From Rhodohalobacter sulfatireducens (lineage in GTDB: Bacteria; Bacteroidota; Rhodothermia; Balneolales; Balneolaceae): 48,431 bases of DNA. Positions 36,012-45,583 of this stretch are shown piece after piece (positions within the stretch are counted from its first letter, which is position 1; each line of letters starts with the position of its first letter). Below the pieces are notes generated by a model. That model made no database searches. It saw only the letters and a program-made list of their open reading frames with translations, and was not told the DNA's origin. The DNA is taken from positions 1 through 48,431 of the forward strand of contig NZ_JAKLWS010000033.1 in NCBI RefSeq assembly GCF_022012475.1. Reading direction: 5' to 3'. The position numbers and the translations under genes were made by a program.

Positions 36012-36520
36012 TTATATAACCATTTCTAAAAGTTTTATTCCAAATAAGGTCATATGTTTTTCAAACCTTACTGTTTTTTAATTGAAGTCGTACAATAGTG
36101 TCTGAATAATTGTTAAAAACTTATACTTAAATCTCTGTTTACTATTTTTTGATAATAAATTTTTTTCTTTACTCAAATAAAGACTTGATTTTATTCATGA
36201 CCCTATATTTATCGGATGATGATATTTTGAGAAATTCCAATGAAGCATTTTTATACTACAGACGCAGCTAACTGCAACTTTACGTTCAAGCTTTGGCCTA
36301 TTCCCATTGCATAATACATCCTTCAGTCCATCTTCAAAAATACCATCTGTATCGAAACCTGCGGTTAGCCAAATTGAAGAAACTCCAACCACAATTTAGA
36401 AGTGAAAGTAAAGGCTACAAGACGGTTTCCTCCATAGAATTTATTCTACACTTTGACTAAACAAAATTGGAAACCCGATTGAAAAAATCTAAATATTTTG
36501 TTTTCAGTGAATTCAACAAA
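36012..36520. other. intergenic 509 bp, nothing convincing
   Basis: This AT-rich stretch lies between the membrane SpeE-like gene stop and the sialidase start. A 65-codon minus-strand frame at 36195-36392 has no recognisable motif and is probably chance. No terminator or repeat was found. Confidence 0.4.
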
Positions 36521-38968
36521 TCATCTCCATAACCTGTTATTCAAGACGGCTACTCCGTAGCAACCTGCCGCCATCAGCACCACCATTTTGAAACCAACTG
36601 ACATGGACAGCATGACAGCCAGTGGAGCTGCTATCACAGAGGCAAACCCGTTAATCCCCCAAGCCCAGGGTACTAATTTTGGGGATCGACTCTCCAACAC
36701 TCCTATCCCTGATACAAACATCCAGCCCAGCATAAATGTGAGCGGAAACAGCAACACAAGTGTAACAACAAATCGTGTCCAAAGGGAATAACCCACAAAA
36801 AGAGATAAGATCGGATCAAGCAAAAACAGGAATAATATTGCTATTGCCATAACTGACAGACCCGCGTATCGAATCCGGGAAATCGGCGGCCATGGCAGTT
36901 TCTTCTGTATGCTGCTTCCGACTCCTGAAAAGACCAATATGGCCGTCATGACCACCGCAACGCTATAAATAGGATCGCCCATAAAGTTGGTAAACTGCTG
37001 AATGAATACCATCTCCAAAAACATAAATCCAACGCCAATAGCCCCAAAATGAATAAATGTGGGGAGTTTATTTTCAAGATTTGACAGCTTCTGACGCATA
37101 AAGAACAGCGGCAGAAGAATCAGCAGAAATGCTATAAGACTGACCTCTGCAAATGTAACAGCAAGCACCACATACCCAAGCTCGAGGCGCTGAAACCAAT
37201 TCTTTCCGTACACTTCTATGATGCGGTCGATGGACGACCATTTGAAATAATCATTAAAGTAAGGTCGGTTATCGGTGGGAGGTTCAACATCATAGATCCA
37301 GGAATTTAATAACAGATCCGGACTTTCTCCTAAAATTTGTTTGACGGCATGATGGAAGTAAGAATAGTTCTCCCCTTCCGGTCCGCTGATTTTATTAGTT
37401 TGTGTGAGAGTGTCGGATTGAATTCCGGGGTAATGCTCAAAATCCATGAGCTGCTGCCTGCCCGCCTCCAGGTATCGCTGTAATCTTTCATCATCAATGC
37501 CACGTTTCGCAAGGATGGTATTCATTGCCAGGTAATTTCTCGCCTGCAATAAGTGATTAGAAGGATATGCAACTCCTTCATTTTTCAGTGCTTCGGCAAA
37601 CAGAGCAAATAGTTTGATATTATCTCTCGGCGGAGTTTGAATTCCTCTTGTGATGGTTATCAGGCCATCATCCGTAAGATCCAAAAACGCTTCGCGAATT
37701 CCCTCGACAGTGAGTAAAAAATTTTCATTCAGCGATTGCAATCCCTGGGTGCCAGAGGCCATCGATTCTCCGCTGACGAGTTGGATAATGTCATACTTCT
37801 TATGATTTCTTTTTAAAAAGAGACGAGGCTTCAGGTCTACGATTTCGACTTCGGGTTGCAGGTAAATTCCTCCACTTGAATCAGCCAGTTCACCGGTCAT
37901 GAGATCAATGATCTGGGGATTGTTTTGCACGACAGTGATTTTGATGGCCCCAAACTGTTTTGCCAGCCAGATATTGTTACCGGTCGTTTCTCCCAACAGA
38001 AGTACCTTGGGAGCTTCAAAGAGCCGGTACGGAACAGATTGAGGGGTGGATGCCATAATCGAAGCTTGTTCAACACTGTCGATCTTAAAAATACTTCCGG
38101 CAGATTCTCCATCTATAAGTAACGACATTTGCGGAGGAGGTAAATCCGTGGCCTGTAATCCTGCAAAGAGCGTTTGATGAATCTTATCTGACTGGTAAAT
38201 ATCAATCTGAGCACGGGGTCCGTATTGGGTTGAGATCTTTTGGGCATCTCCCTGCTCTTTAAGCTGCTCGAGGTGATAATAGGATTTGTATGGATCCACT
38301 TTTGTGTCGGGTTGAAAGAAGATCATACTGATTCCAATCCCCAAACTTGCAATAATCGAGAGAATGCCGATGGACCTTCTTTTTCCAAAAAAGTATTCTC
38401 GATCAGACAGTAGCTGAGTGACAATAGCTAATGCAGCAACAATTGTAATTTTTACCGGCAACTGGTATGCCGGGAATTGAAACATAAACCAAAGTGCGAT
38501 GAGTGCACCAGCCCCGCTCCCAAAAAGGTTAAAACCATAAATAACCGGTGCATTCTGCTGGAAGTAGCTCAGATAGAACCCAATAACTACTGCACCGAGA
38601 AAAAATGGGATGAATATCAGAATGTTGTACAACATCAGCCATAATTGCTGCTCAGTGCTGAAGAGAACGTATTGGATATCGATCGGAAGTGTTTCTGCAG
38701 CTAAATATGAAACGGGTATACTGACCAAAAACAGGAGTAGGAAAAAGAGAGACCAATTGGAGAAGTGTTTGGCAAGCTTATCATAAAGAAATGTCAAAAA
38801 CGTACCGCTCACACCAAATCCAAGCAAAGCTGTACTGATCACCAAGTAGCTAAAATGATAATAGCTGCTCACAGAGAGTGCCCGCATCAACAATAGCTGC
38901 AATGCGACGAGGACCACCGACAGCAGAAAGACCGTCAACAGGTGAAAACCATTTGTTTCTTTATCCAT
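36521..38968 (-). CDS. membrane protein with a degenerate spermidine-synthase-like domain
   Basis: The protein has 815 residues. About six N-terminal transmembrane helices (residues 8-218) are followed by a soluble Rossmann-type domain (about 225-590) related to spermidine synthases, then a second helical bundle (about 598-815). In the soluble part the AdoMet loop reads LLLGETTGN (323-331) instead of GGGDG, the acidic sugar-binding residue is replaced (VVQNNPQ), and the aspartate pair of the catalytic motif is absent (IIQLVSGES). It is probably not an aminopropyl transferase. It may sense or move polyamine-like ligands. It is the fourth gene with SET/Spe-type relatives in this stretch, but about 2.2 kb from the fusion gene, with a sialidase between. 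Confidence 0.7.
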   Translation of the reverse strand: MDKETNGFHLLTVFLLSVVLVALQLLLMRALSVSSYYHFSYLVISTALLGFGVSGTFLTFLYDKLAKHFSNWSLFFLLLFLVSIPVSYLAAETLPIDIQYVLFSTEQQLWLMLYNILIFIPFFLGAVVIGFYLSYFQQNAPVIYGFNLFGSGAGALIALWFMFQFPAYQLPVKITIVAALAIVTQLLSDREYFFGKRRSIGILSIIASLGIGISMIFFQPDTKVDPYKSYYHLEQLKEQGDAQKISTQYGPRAQIDIYQSDKIHQTLFAGLQATDLPPPQMSLLIDGESAGSIFKIDSVEQASIMASTPQSVPYRLFEAPKVLLLGETTGNNIWLAKQFGAIKITVVQNNPQIIDLMTGELADSSGGIYLQPEVEIVDLKPRLFLKRNHKKYDIIQLVSGESMASGTQGLQSLNENFLLTVEGIREAFLDLTDDGLITITRGIQTPPRDNIKLFALFAEALKNEGVAYPSNHLLQARNYLAMNTILAKRGIDDERLQRYLEAGRQQLMDFEHYPGIQSDTLTQTNKISGPEGENYSYFHHAVKQILGESPDLLLNSWIYDVEPPTDNRPYFNDYFKWSSIDRIIEVYGKNWFQRLELGYVVLAVTFAEVSLIAFLLILLPLFFMRQKLSNLENKLPTFIHFGAIGVGFMFLEMVFIQQFTNFMGDPIYSVAVVMTAILVFSGVGSSIQKKLPWPPISRIRYAGLSVMAIAILFLFLLDPILSLFVGYSLWTRFVVTLVLLFPLTFMLGWMFVSGIGVLESRSPKLVPWAWGINGFASVIAAPLAVMLSMSVGFKMVVLMAAGCYGVAVLNNRLWR

Positions 38969-39119
38969 TTGGATCGTTCGCTACTGACCAGATTTAAGAA
39001 ACCATTTAACATGACTCTTATCTAAATTTAAAAACATAGCAATAAGTATGAAGATTCATTTTTGCCAATAACGGAAATTTCTATTATATCTATAGAAACC
39101 TGAGAGAATCCTTCAAGTT

Positions 39120-40829
39120 ATGAACATCAATACGCATACACACCTTTTTACTCTTCGGAATGTCCTCTCCCGTGAAGCTGTCCGGGCCATTGGAAACAGG
39201 CTGCGGCACAAAAATGTACCTGAATATCTTGTGAAGGGAATTGAAAACTTCATCTACGATCTTTCCGAAAAACCTCGTCACCTTACGGAAGATCAGCTCT
39301 TGGAAGAGTTTGTTCGGGCGATTTTAAGTACCGACGTCTTTAAAGATTTCTCCAAGAATAACCTTCAGAAAATTTCAGCTCTGAATGCGATCAACATCAA
39401 TGCTGAACATCTGAGCCGTGCAACGCTCAAACAAATTCTAAACGCACTCTCGGCCTGGGGCGATGCGAATGACAACGCCGAATCGAACCTTTTTGATATT
39501 TACGAAACGCTTCGGATCGCTCTCATGCCAAGTTCCACGGCTATCACCGATCATCTGCTCGATCACCTGCAGGTGGATGACGCGTTGGTTGGGTTGATGA
39601 TGGACATTCGCGGCGATACCGAATCTAACCGCGACGAGCAGCGATTCCACAAGCAACGGGATGATCTGATGGAAGCCAGCCTGCAGCGTCCGGGTCGCGT
39701 ATTTCCGTTTTTTGCGGTGAACCCAAAGCGTCCCGATCATTTTGAACTGATGAAGGATGCTCTTGAAAATAAAGGATTTGTAGGGGTTAAACTCTATCCG
39801 TCATTAGGCTACCAGGTGGATAGTGATGAGATGATGGAGGTCTACGACTATTGCGAAGAACACGATATCCCCATCACCATGCACTGTAATCACACCGGTT
39901 TCTATGTTGAAGAGGAGTTTATCGATTACTGCAATCCCGAGCATTGGGAACCGATTTTAGCTCAGCATCCCTCGCTGAAAATATGCTTCGCGCATTTCGA
40001 CGGACATCAATCCTTCTCTGACCCGAACGGTCTTGATGAAGGTACCTGGGGCAAAAAGATTTTAGACCTGATGCAAAATGAGGAGTATAGCGGTGTCTAT
40101 GCCGATGTGTCCTACCACACCGATATGATGGGCGAACCGGAACTGGAGCAGCACTACCTCCAAAAAATCAACGAACTTTTAAATTTGCCGGTGGTGCAGG
40201 ATCGCATTTTGTTTGGCACGGACTCCTGGTTGTTACGGCTCAATATGTCTGACGAACTCTTCTGGTCCTATTTTCAGGATAAATTATCAGGTCCACAGTT
40301 TGAGCGAATTGCCTCCACCAACGCGAAGGTGTTTTTGGGAATCGATCCGATGAAAGAAAACTTCGAGCGATATATCAAGTTTCACAAACAGAACCGAAAG
40401 AATGTGGGGGCTCAACCCAACTCCTGGCTGCATGACCAGGTCGATGCCGATTTCAAGGTGAAACGGGACCATCCGAATTGGACGTTGCAGAGATATCCTG
40501 CACTCGTTGTACTCGCGGCCATGGGATCACAAATGTATTCCAAACAGAAAGAACAGGCGTTTTCCAGAAAGGCATTTATCACCATGCAGGAGTTAAAATT
40601 CTGGGATTTCAAGTTCGTAGATGACTCTGCCTTCGACCAGGAGTGCAAAAAACTCTCGTTGGATTTAGTGAATCAATGTGAAGCAGAAGGAGAACTGGAG
40701 GGAGAATGGACCCTCAATGAAGCACGACAAATGTTTGAGACCATGATTCGTAATGGAGAAACCCGATTCCTCGACCTCTCCTTCCAAATCGATGTGATGT
40801 ACAGCTTTGATTATGGTACGGACCAATAG
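39120..40829 (+). CDS. amidohydrolase-family metal-dependent hydrolase
   Basis: The protein has 569 residues and no signal peptide. It has a TIM-barrel metal site of the amidohydrolase_2 type: His6-x-His8 at the N-terminus (NTHTHLF), the barrel strand GVKLYPSLGY, a later TMHCNHTGF, CFAHFDGH and the closing Asp in ILFGTDSW. The N-terminal half carries an extra helical insertion (about 20-200), making it longer than the usual 300-350 residues. The substrate is unknown. It starts 151 bp from the divergent membrane gene and ends at a hairpin before the barrel protein gene. Confidence 0.75.
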   Translation: MNINTHTHLFTLRNVLSREAVRAIGNRLRHKNVPEYLVKGIENFIYDLSEKPRHLTEDQLLEEFVRAILSTDVFKDFSKNNLQKISALNAININAEHLSRATLKQILNALSAWGDANDNAESNLFDIYETLRIALMPSSTAITDHLLDHLQVDDALVGLMMDIRGDTESNRDEQRFHKQRDDLMEASLQRPGRVFPFFAVNPKRPDHFELMKDALENKGFVGVKLYPSLGYQVDSDEMMEVYDYCEEHDIPITMHCNHTGFYVEEEFIDYCNPEHWEPILAQHPSLKICFAHFDGHQSFSDPNGLDEGTWGKKILDLMQNEEYSGVYADVSYHTDMMGEPELEQHYLQKINELLNLPVVQDRILFGTDSWLLRLNMSDELFWSYFQDKLSGPQFERIASTNAKVFLGIDPMKENFERYIKFHKQNRKNVGAQPNSWLHDQVDADFKVKRDHPNWTLQRYPALVVLAAMGSQMYSKQKEQAFSRKAFITMQELKFWDFKFVDDSAFDQECKKLSLDLVNQCEAEGELEGEWTLNEARQMFETMIRNGETRFLDLSFQIDVMYSFDYGTDQ

Positions 40830-40843
40830 AATGAAATGGGGCA

Positions 40844-40872
40844 TTTTCCCATCCTTCTTAAGGAGGGGAAAA
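40844..40872. terminator. hairpin after the amidohydrolase gene
   Basis: A 13-bp stem with one mismatch (TTTTCCCATCCTT / AAGGAGGGGAAAA) encloses a 3-base loop, 15 bp after the stop codon. No long T-run follows, so it could be a weak terminator or an mRNA stabiliser before the next gene. Confidence 0.55.
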
Positions 40873-40912
40873 GTTACTCAACTGATATTTATGGAATAAA
40901 ATCACTTTTGTT

Positions 40913-41752
40913 ATGACTCATAAAAAACTCACCTCTCTCCTTTTTACAATTATTATTGGACTTACTACATCATCCATCGCGAATGCACAGTCGTTTTCGG
41001 TGAAACCGAACCTGGCCAGAATGGACAATGATAAAATTGGATATGGTGTAGATCTTGAAGCCGGCTACGAAAAAGATTACACAATCACCTCTGAAACGGG
41101 CTTTCCCAGGTTTATTGAAATTGATCTGAGTGCATCGGCCAGCCTGCTTAACAAGCCTTCACTCAATCCGAATCATCAGCAAGTGGATGTTTACCTGGGT
41201 TATCTGATCTCATTCAAGAAGGCCCAGGATCTTACGCCGGGTGTAGAGCCCGGAGCGAGCCCGGATTACGGAGCACTCGGGTTTGGATTTAATGCCAACT
41301 TTGAGGCCAATCAAACCTTTACAGAGCAGAATTTTGAACAGGGAGCCGAATTGAGATATACCAATTCATCAAAGAAGTTTTTACCCGTCGTTGAACTTTC
41401 CTACCTGTTTGTGATTCCCTACCAGTCTGAATTTCGGGAGGAGTTGAACCAAAGCAGCGACATGTTTCAGCGATTTAATGCACGTGCATTTTGGGCTATT
41501 CGATTTGGTCATTTTCTCCTCAACCCCGATTTCCGCTATTTTCGATCCATAGACCTCGCCCCCGCCCTCGAAGAAAACGGTCTCGATGAGGGATTTCACA
41601 GCGCAATTGAATTAGGATATGTATTCAACCCCAGGGAATCCGGTCCGCTTCAATTCTTTGAATACCTCTACCTTCAATACAACCGTGGACAATTCCCGGT
41701 CTACCTGGAAAACCGAGAAACCATTGAGGCGGGGATTAGTTTTAGGTTTTAA
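40913..41752 (+). CDS. secreted beta-barrel-like protein of unknown function
   Basis: The protein has 279 residues with a clear signal peptide (hydrophobic 8-22, cleavage near ANAQ). The rest alternates polar and hydrophobic residues in strand-length stretches and ends in ETIEAGISFRF, a terminal aromatic pattern (final Phe) typical of outer-membrane beta barrels. I do not recognise a named family. It lies in the same direction as the amidohydrolase, 83 bp after it, separated by a hairpin. Confidence 0.6.
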   Translation: MTHKKLTSLLFTIIIGLTTSSIANAQSFSVKPNLARMDNDKIGYGVDLEAGYEKDYTITSETGFPRFIEIDLSASASLLNKPSLNPNHQQVDVYLGYLISFKKAQDLTPGVEPGASPDYGALGFGFNANFEANQTFTEQNFEQGAELRYTNSSKKFLPVVELSYLFVIPYQSEFREELNQSSDMFQRFNARAFWAIRFGHFLLNPDFRYFRSIDLAPALEENGLDEGFHSAIELGYVFNPRESGPLQFFEYLYLQYNRGQFPVYLENRETIEAGISFRF

Positions 41753-41909
41753 GCAGCCAGACTCTAAACCTAAACCATGCATAAGTGACATCCTTGATTT
41801 ACTGGAAGTAGAATCATTTATCCGGTAAAACAATCTCTACATTATTTTTCCAATTTATGCTTGAAATACCGGATTTAACAGTTGCGCCAGTTTGGGGAAA
41901 AAATTTTAG

Positions 41910-42057
41910 AGAGCTTTGCAAATCCTTGATTCCGTTATTCCGGACCCCGACAGTAGTGGGGCAGGCTTTGATCCGGAATCTCCAAACTATGCTAATGCCC
42001 CATAGACGAAGATCCTGAAATAAATCCAGGATGGCAGATGAGGTTTTGCAAAGCTCT
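41910..42057. mobile_element. MITE-like element with terminal inverted repeats and target duplication
   Basis: This 148-bp segment has 13-bp inverted ends, AGAGCTTTGCAAA (41910-41922) and TTTGCAAAGCTCT (42045-42057). It is flanked on both sides by the direct repeat TTTTAG (41904-41909 and 42058-42063), as expected for a target-site duplication. The interior has further hairpins (ATTCCGGA/TCCGGAAT and ATCCTG/CAGGAT). It has no coding capacity. It lies between the beta-barrel gene and the integron integrase stop. Confidence 0.65.
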
Positions 42058-42144
42058 TTTTAGTACTCATCGGATCAGGGTCATTAGCAGTGAATGCAAT
42101 ACCCGACAAATTTACTCATCCGATGGCTAACTATTTTATATCCT

Positions 42145-43101
42145 TCACCGGTCCAACGGGCTTTTTACTCCTTTCCCGCCTTTATTGAGTACGTGGGTGT
42201 AGATCATAGTAGTCTTGACGCTTTTGTGCCCGAGTAGTTCTTGTACGGTTCTGATGTCGTAACCATTTTTTAGAAGATGTGTTGCAAAAGAATGGCGAAA
42301 TGTATGAGGTGTAACATGCTTTTGAATCGAATACTTCGATAAAGCCTTTTTAAGTGCCCGTCTAACCGTTCTTGGAGAAATATGATAGCGATGCCGAACT
42401 CCTGACCTTGGATCAACTCTTCTTACTTTTGATGGAAAAAGATATTGCCATTTCAGTTCTTTAGCCGCATTTGGATATTTTCTGGATAATGCTTTAGGCA
42501 ATATCGTTTTACCAAATCCTTTTTCAAGATCCATCTTCTGTAGATGCTTTACTTTTAAAATCTGGGTTTTTAGACTTTCTTTTACTAATTCTGGTAACAT
42601 TGTAACCCTGTCTTTCAAGCCTTTTCCATTTCGTACAATAATCTGGTTTAAACCAAAATCGATATCCAATATTCGAAGCCCAAGAGCCTCTGATATTCTT
42701 AAACCAGATCCATAAAGTAAACTTATTATTAAATTTTCTACCCCTTCTATGTATTCAATAATTGTCAGCGCTTCTTTCTCAGACAAAACAACAGGTAAAT
42801 GTTTAGGTCTTCTTGCTCTCTTAAAATTTTTGAGTCTTTCGAGTGGGGTCTCAAGGATATTCTTATACAAAAATATAATAGCAGACAGTGCCTGGTTTTG
42901 AGTGGACGCAGCTACATTTGCCTCATTTGCCAAATAGGTAAGAAAAGCAGTAACATCTTTCTCGTTGAGTTTCTTCGGATGCGTTGTATCATGATAACGA
43001 ATATAACGCACTACCCAACGCACGTAATTCTTCTCTGTACTGTAACTATAATTTCGCCTTCGAATTTCTTCTTTAAGTCTTGTAAGTAATTTTTTGGGCA
43101 T
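42145..43101 (-). CDS. intI: integron integrase (tyrosine recombinase)
   Basis: The protein has 318 residues. Tyrosine-recombinase catalytic residues are present: Arg135 (GSGLRISEAL), Lys160, His266-x-x-Arg269 (HTFRH), His292 (LLGHKSVKTT) and Tyr301 (MIYTHV). The additional patch of about 202-224 (PKALSRKYPNAAKELKWQYL followed by FPS), inserted before the second catalytic box, is diagnostic of IntI enzymes rather than XerC/D. The C-terminus VLNKGGKGVKSPLD is also typical. It catalyses cassette insertion and excision at attI and attC. It is transcribed away from the array, as is usual. All expected residues are intact, so the enzyme is probably functional. Confidence 0.95.
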   Translation of the reverse strand: MPKKLLTRLKEEIRRRNYSYSTEKNYVRWVVRYIRYHDTTHPKKLNEKDVTAFLTYLANEANVAASTQNQALSAIIFLYKNILETPLERLKNFKRARRPKHLPVVLSEKEALTIIEYIEGVENLIISLLYGSGLRISEALGLRILDIDFGLNQIIVRNGKGLKDRVTMLPELVKESLKTQILKVKHLQKMDLEKGFGKTILPKALSRKYPNAAKELKWQYLFPSKVRRVDPRSGVRHRYHISPRTVRRALKKALSKYSIQKHVTPHTFRHSFATHLLKNGYDIRTVQELLGHKSVKTTMIYTHVLNKGGKGVKSPLDR

Positions 43102-43300
43102 TGGCTTTTATAGTATGAACCCAAAATCACAATATCCTTACGCCTTTTTAAGAATTAATCGGCGGATTAATCGGACATTTTTATACCTGAATTAAATATT
43201 AAACCGGCAAAAACCACTCGAGGTTTGTTCAAATACGCATTTTAGATTATAATGAGGCAGAATATCGGGTGATATGTTGTCCGTTAAATACACGTTAGCC
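43102..43300. other. attI-side region of the integron, core site GTTAGCC at 43294-43300
   Basis: This is the region between intI and the first cassette. The crossover is placed at G43294|T43295, since the first cassette's attC starts with the complementary GGCTAAC (45584-45590). The upstream GTCCGTTAA (43279-43287) may be a second integrase-binding box. The cassette promoter is not pinned down. Confidence 0.6.
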
Positions 43301-43348
43301 GGAAAGTTCTCAGCGACTGCAGTTCTTGGCAAGATAAGGGTTAGAAGT

Positions 43349-43834
43349 TTACTTTTTGGCCTCGGCCCCACCAATGGAGGCCAGGTAGATGTCCCGCCCG
43401 TCTTGAAGTTGAGTCTGCCCATACTCAATTAATTTCTTGAGTTTCCCTAAATTCTCCGCTACAGCTCGGCGAATGCGTCCTACAACAAAGCGTTCAAGTA
43501 TCCCAGGGTACCCTGTGCGGAGCGTCATCTCGTCAATCAGTCGTGTACCGTTAGCGGTAGCCTCAAAACGTAGATGACGTTCGAACATAGGTGAACTGCC
43601 AGAGATAGTCTTGATGATCAGGCTTTGCCCCAGCTCGTAATGGATTATTTCATAACGCTGGCTGTCCGTTTTCCGTGTTTGGTAATAGCGTACGCCACGT
43701 TCAGGTCCGTTTCCATTTTCCTGGGTCACCTTTGTCACAAAATAGTTCCATTTTGGCATATTCCTCATATCGGCCACAAACTCAAACACGTCGTTGATTG
43801 ACGCCTGAATTTCAATTTCATTTTGAAATTTCAT
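43349..43834 (-). CDS. SRPBCC-family (START-like) lipid/polyketide-binding protein
   Basis: The protein has 161 residues. The start MKFQNEIEIQASINDVFEFV and MPKWNYFV, with later LRFEATANGTRLIDEMTL, match polyketide-cyclase/dehydrase SRPBCC proteins that bind hydrophobic ligands. Its ATG overlaps the stop of the preceding MBL-fold gene by four bases (ATGA), so the two are co-translated. It is the last gene of the reversed set TetR-MBL-SRPBCC in cassette 1. The ligand is unknown. Confidence 0.78.
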   Translation of the reverse strand: MKFQNEIEIQASINDVFEFVADMRNMPKWNYFVTKVTQENGNGPERGVRYYQTRKTDSQRYEIIHYELGQSLIIKTISGSSPMFERHLRFEATANGTRLIDEMTLRTGYPGILERFVVGRIRRAVAENLGKLKKLIEYGQTQLQDGRDIYLASIGGAEAKK

Positions 43835-44694
43835 ACTGCTTGCGCCTCCAATTCAAGGTCCTTGTTGATCGGAATGCGATTTTCCAGCCGCTCCTTCGCA
43901 CCTGGATCGTGACTTGGCAAATAAACAGTGTGATGCTGCTCAGCGTATTTCAGAATCTTTCTATGGGTCTCTTGTTGAACGTCCGGATCGGCTCCTATCC
44001 CATCAGCTTTTTGCTCAATAAGTAATTCTTCGGTGTACGAGGCATCTCCTGCGAATAGGATAGACATAAGATCATCTTCAACCAGAATCACCGACAGATG
44101 GCCCGGGCTATGTCCGGGGGTCGGTACAAGATGGATATCCCCTGCTTGAGTGAGTGTATGATGACCGGTAAACGGCCCAAATGGTTTCTGGCTATCAAAA
44201 TCAACGAATCGTGGTTTAAACCAGTCGGGCCAGCGTTGATTGAGATAACCATTCATTCGTCCCTTTATCCCAGCGGCCATTTCCCACTCTTTAAATGAGA
44301 CAACAAACTCGGCATTGGGGAAATGATGCAGTCCGCCATCATGATCTTGGTGCAGATGGGTCAGCACAACCCAGCGCACGTCGTTTGGCGACAAACCGAG
44401 TTGCCTTAGCTGGGAACCAACTTCCTGTTCTGGTGTCATTTTGAATTTGGCAGCACGTTGCACAAGGGGCATGAACGGTGGGAACCATATACGCTTATTG
44501 GCGTCCACCGGGATGCCGGTGTCGATAACAATGAGTCCTTCCGGGTGTTCTATCACCCACACATAAATGGGCAGCCATTCGGTAAATTCGCTGTCAAACA
44601 GAGTGTTTTTAAAACGCTTGAGACCATTACCCCGCCCAATGCGCCAATTTTTTGTGATTTTTACTTTGCCGGTTTCTATCGCATGAATTTTCAT
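43831..44694 (-). CDS. metallo-beta-lactamase-fold hydrolase, lactonase-like
   Basis: The protein has 287 residues. The metal motif HxHxDH reads THLHQDHDG, with later VPTPGHSPGHLS and FAGDASYTEE. The overall plan (GTGIPVDANKR-type entry, single domain) resembles N-acyl-homoserine lactonases and related lactone or ester hydrolases rather than beta-lactamases. A strong AGGAGGAG site lies 6 bases before the ATG, unlike most genes in the window, which fits acquisition by a cassette. It follows the TetR gene by 20 bp. A TetR-controlled lactone or ester detoxification is plausible but unproven. Confidence 0.8.
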   Translation of the reverse strand: MKIHAIETGKVKITKNWRIGRGNGLKRFKNTLFDSEFTEWLPIYVWVIEHPEGLIVIDTGIPVDANKRIWFPPFMPLVQRAAKFKMTPEQEVGSQLRQLGLSPNDVRWVVLTHLHQDHDGGLHHFPNAEFVVSFKEWEMAAGIKGRMNGYLNQRWPDWFKPRFVDFDSQKPFGPFTGHHTLTQAGDIHLVPTPGHSPGHLSVILVEDDLMSILFAGDASYTEELLIEQKADGIGADPDVQQETHRKILKYAEQHHTVYLPSHDPGAKERLENRIPINKDLELEAQAV

Positions 44695-44714
44695 TTTAGC
44701 TCCTCCTATTATGG

Positions 44715-45410
44715 TTATTTAAGACCTACGTTTTGAATAAAATTCTTTACCTCGTATTGAAAAAAGTCGTCTACATTCGCAATGACAGGCTGTATTAGAT
44801 TGAACAATTCCAACATGATATGACCATGTATCTTCACCCAGGCCGTCGCTGCTAAATACAATGCGGGCAAAGGCTGGTCATGACCATCCACCTGTGTCAA
44901 ATCAAGCAGCGATTGTTCTAAAGTGGGTGGAAAATTGCGATAATTAGTCGGCAGATCGATCTCCCCGCTATCAATCGCCTCGGAAAAGATTTGGGCGGTA
45001 ACAAGAAAACTACGGCGTGCTGGTGGATAGGTAATACCTGTTGGTTGCGAATAACCGGGTATTGGATTGCCATAGAGTAATTGGAAATCAGTGGGATTAT
45101 TGAGTGCCCACCCGCGGTAAGCGTTAGCAACAGCGGTTATTCGTTCAGCAGATGTAGTCAACTCCGGATTCTTACTATCGGCTTCAATAGTGTCTGCCAA
45201 TTGTGTGAAAGCATCTTCAATAAGGGCTGTGATAAGATCGTTCAAGCTGGAATAGTAATAGTAGAGGGCCGAGGCCGTCATTTCCATTTCTCGAGCGATG
45301 GCCCGTATAGAAAGACCACTTGTACCTTTTTCAGCCATCAATTGCCGGGCTGTGTTTTTGATTTCTTCACGTGTGATGTCACGAATTTTTTCTCGCCTCG
45401 AACGTGCCAT
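44715..45410 (-). CDS. TetR-family transcriptional regulator
   Basis: The protein has 231 residues. The N-terminal helix-turn-helix (ARQLMAEKGTSGLSIRAIAR then EMEMTASALYYYYSSLNDLI, about 20-65) is a classic TetR DNA-binding domain. The C-terminal part (about 80-230) carries the WHG-type ligand domain with AYRGWALNNPTDFQLLYG. It probably represses its own operon (TetR, MBL-fold hydrolase, SRPBCC) through the palindromes at 45438-45454 and 45458-45472, just upstream. It is part of cassette 1, reversed relative to the array. Confidence 0.88.
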   Translation of the reverse strand: MARSRREKIRDITREEIKNTARQLMAEKGTSGLSIRAIAREMEMTASALYYYYSSLNDLITALIEDAFTQLADTIEADSKNPELTTSAERITAVANAYRGWALNNPTDFQLLYGNPIPGYSQPTGITYPPARRSFLVTAQIFSEAIDSGEIDLPTNYRNFPPTLEQSLLDLTQVDGHDQPLPALYLAATAWVKIHGHIMLELFNLIQPVIANVDDFFQYEVKNFIQNVGLK

Positions 45411-45437
45411 AAAAATAATATTACGGTGATAGATTTA

Positions 45438-45472
45438 TTTAAACAATGTTCAAATAATTTAACACTGTTAAA
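45438..45472. promoter_or_regulatory. two tandem palindromic operators for the TetR regulator
   Basis: The perfect 15-bp palindrome TTTAACA-C-TGTTAAA (45458-45472) is preceded by the near-palindrome TTTAAACAATGTTCAAA (45438-45454), which shares TTT-AACA-n-TGTT-AAA. They lie 28-62 bp upstream of the TetR start, a normal position for autoregulation. Confidence 0.7.
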
Positions 45473-45583
45473 ATAAATTGTCAAGGAATACTTTCTGGAT
45501 GTAAAAATTGACCGGTCAGTAGAAGAGCAAATCACAAAATGAGGTAGCAAGCAGTTTCGGCTCGTTCTTACAACCGTGGTTAC

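Noticed and set aside
36195-36392. 65-codon minus-strand frame between the membrane Spe-like and sialidase genes
   Set aside because: It has no recognisable motif and sits in AT-rich intergenic DNA.
43200-43300. an inverted attC at the left end of cassette 1
   Set aside because: GGCTAAC can be read on the minus strand, but no matching second arm lies to its left. The core box is better explained as the attI-side crossover.
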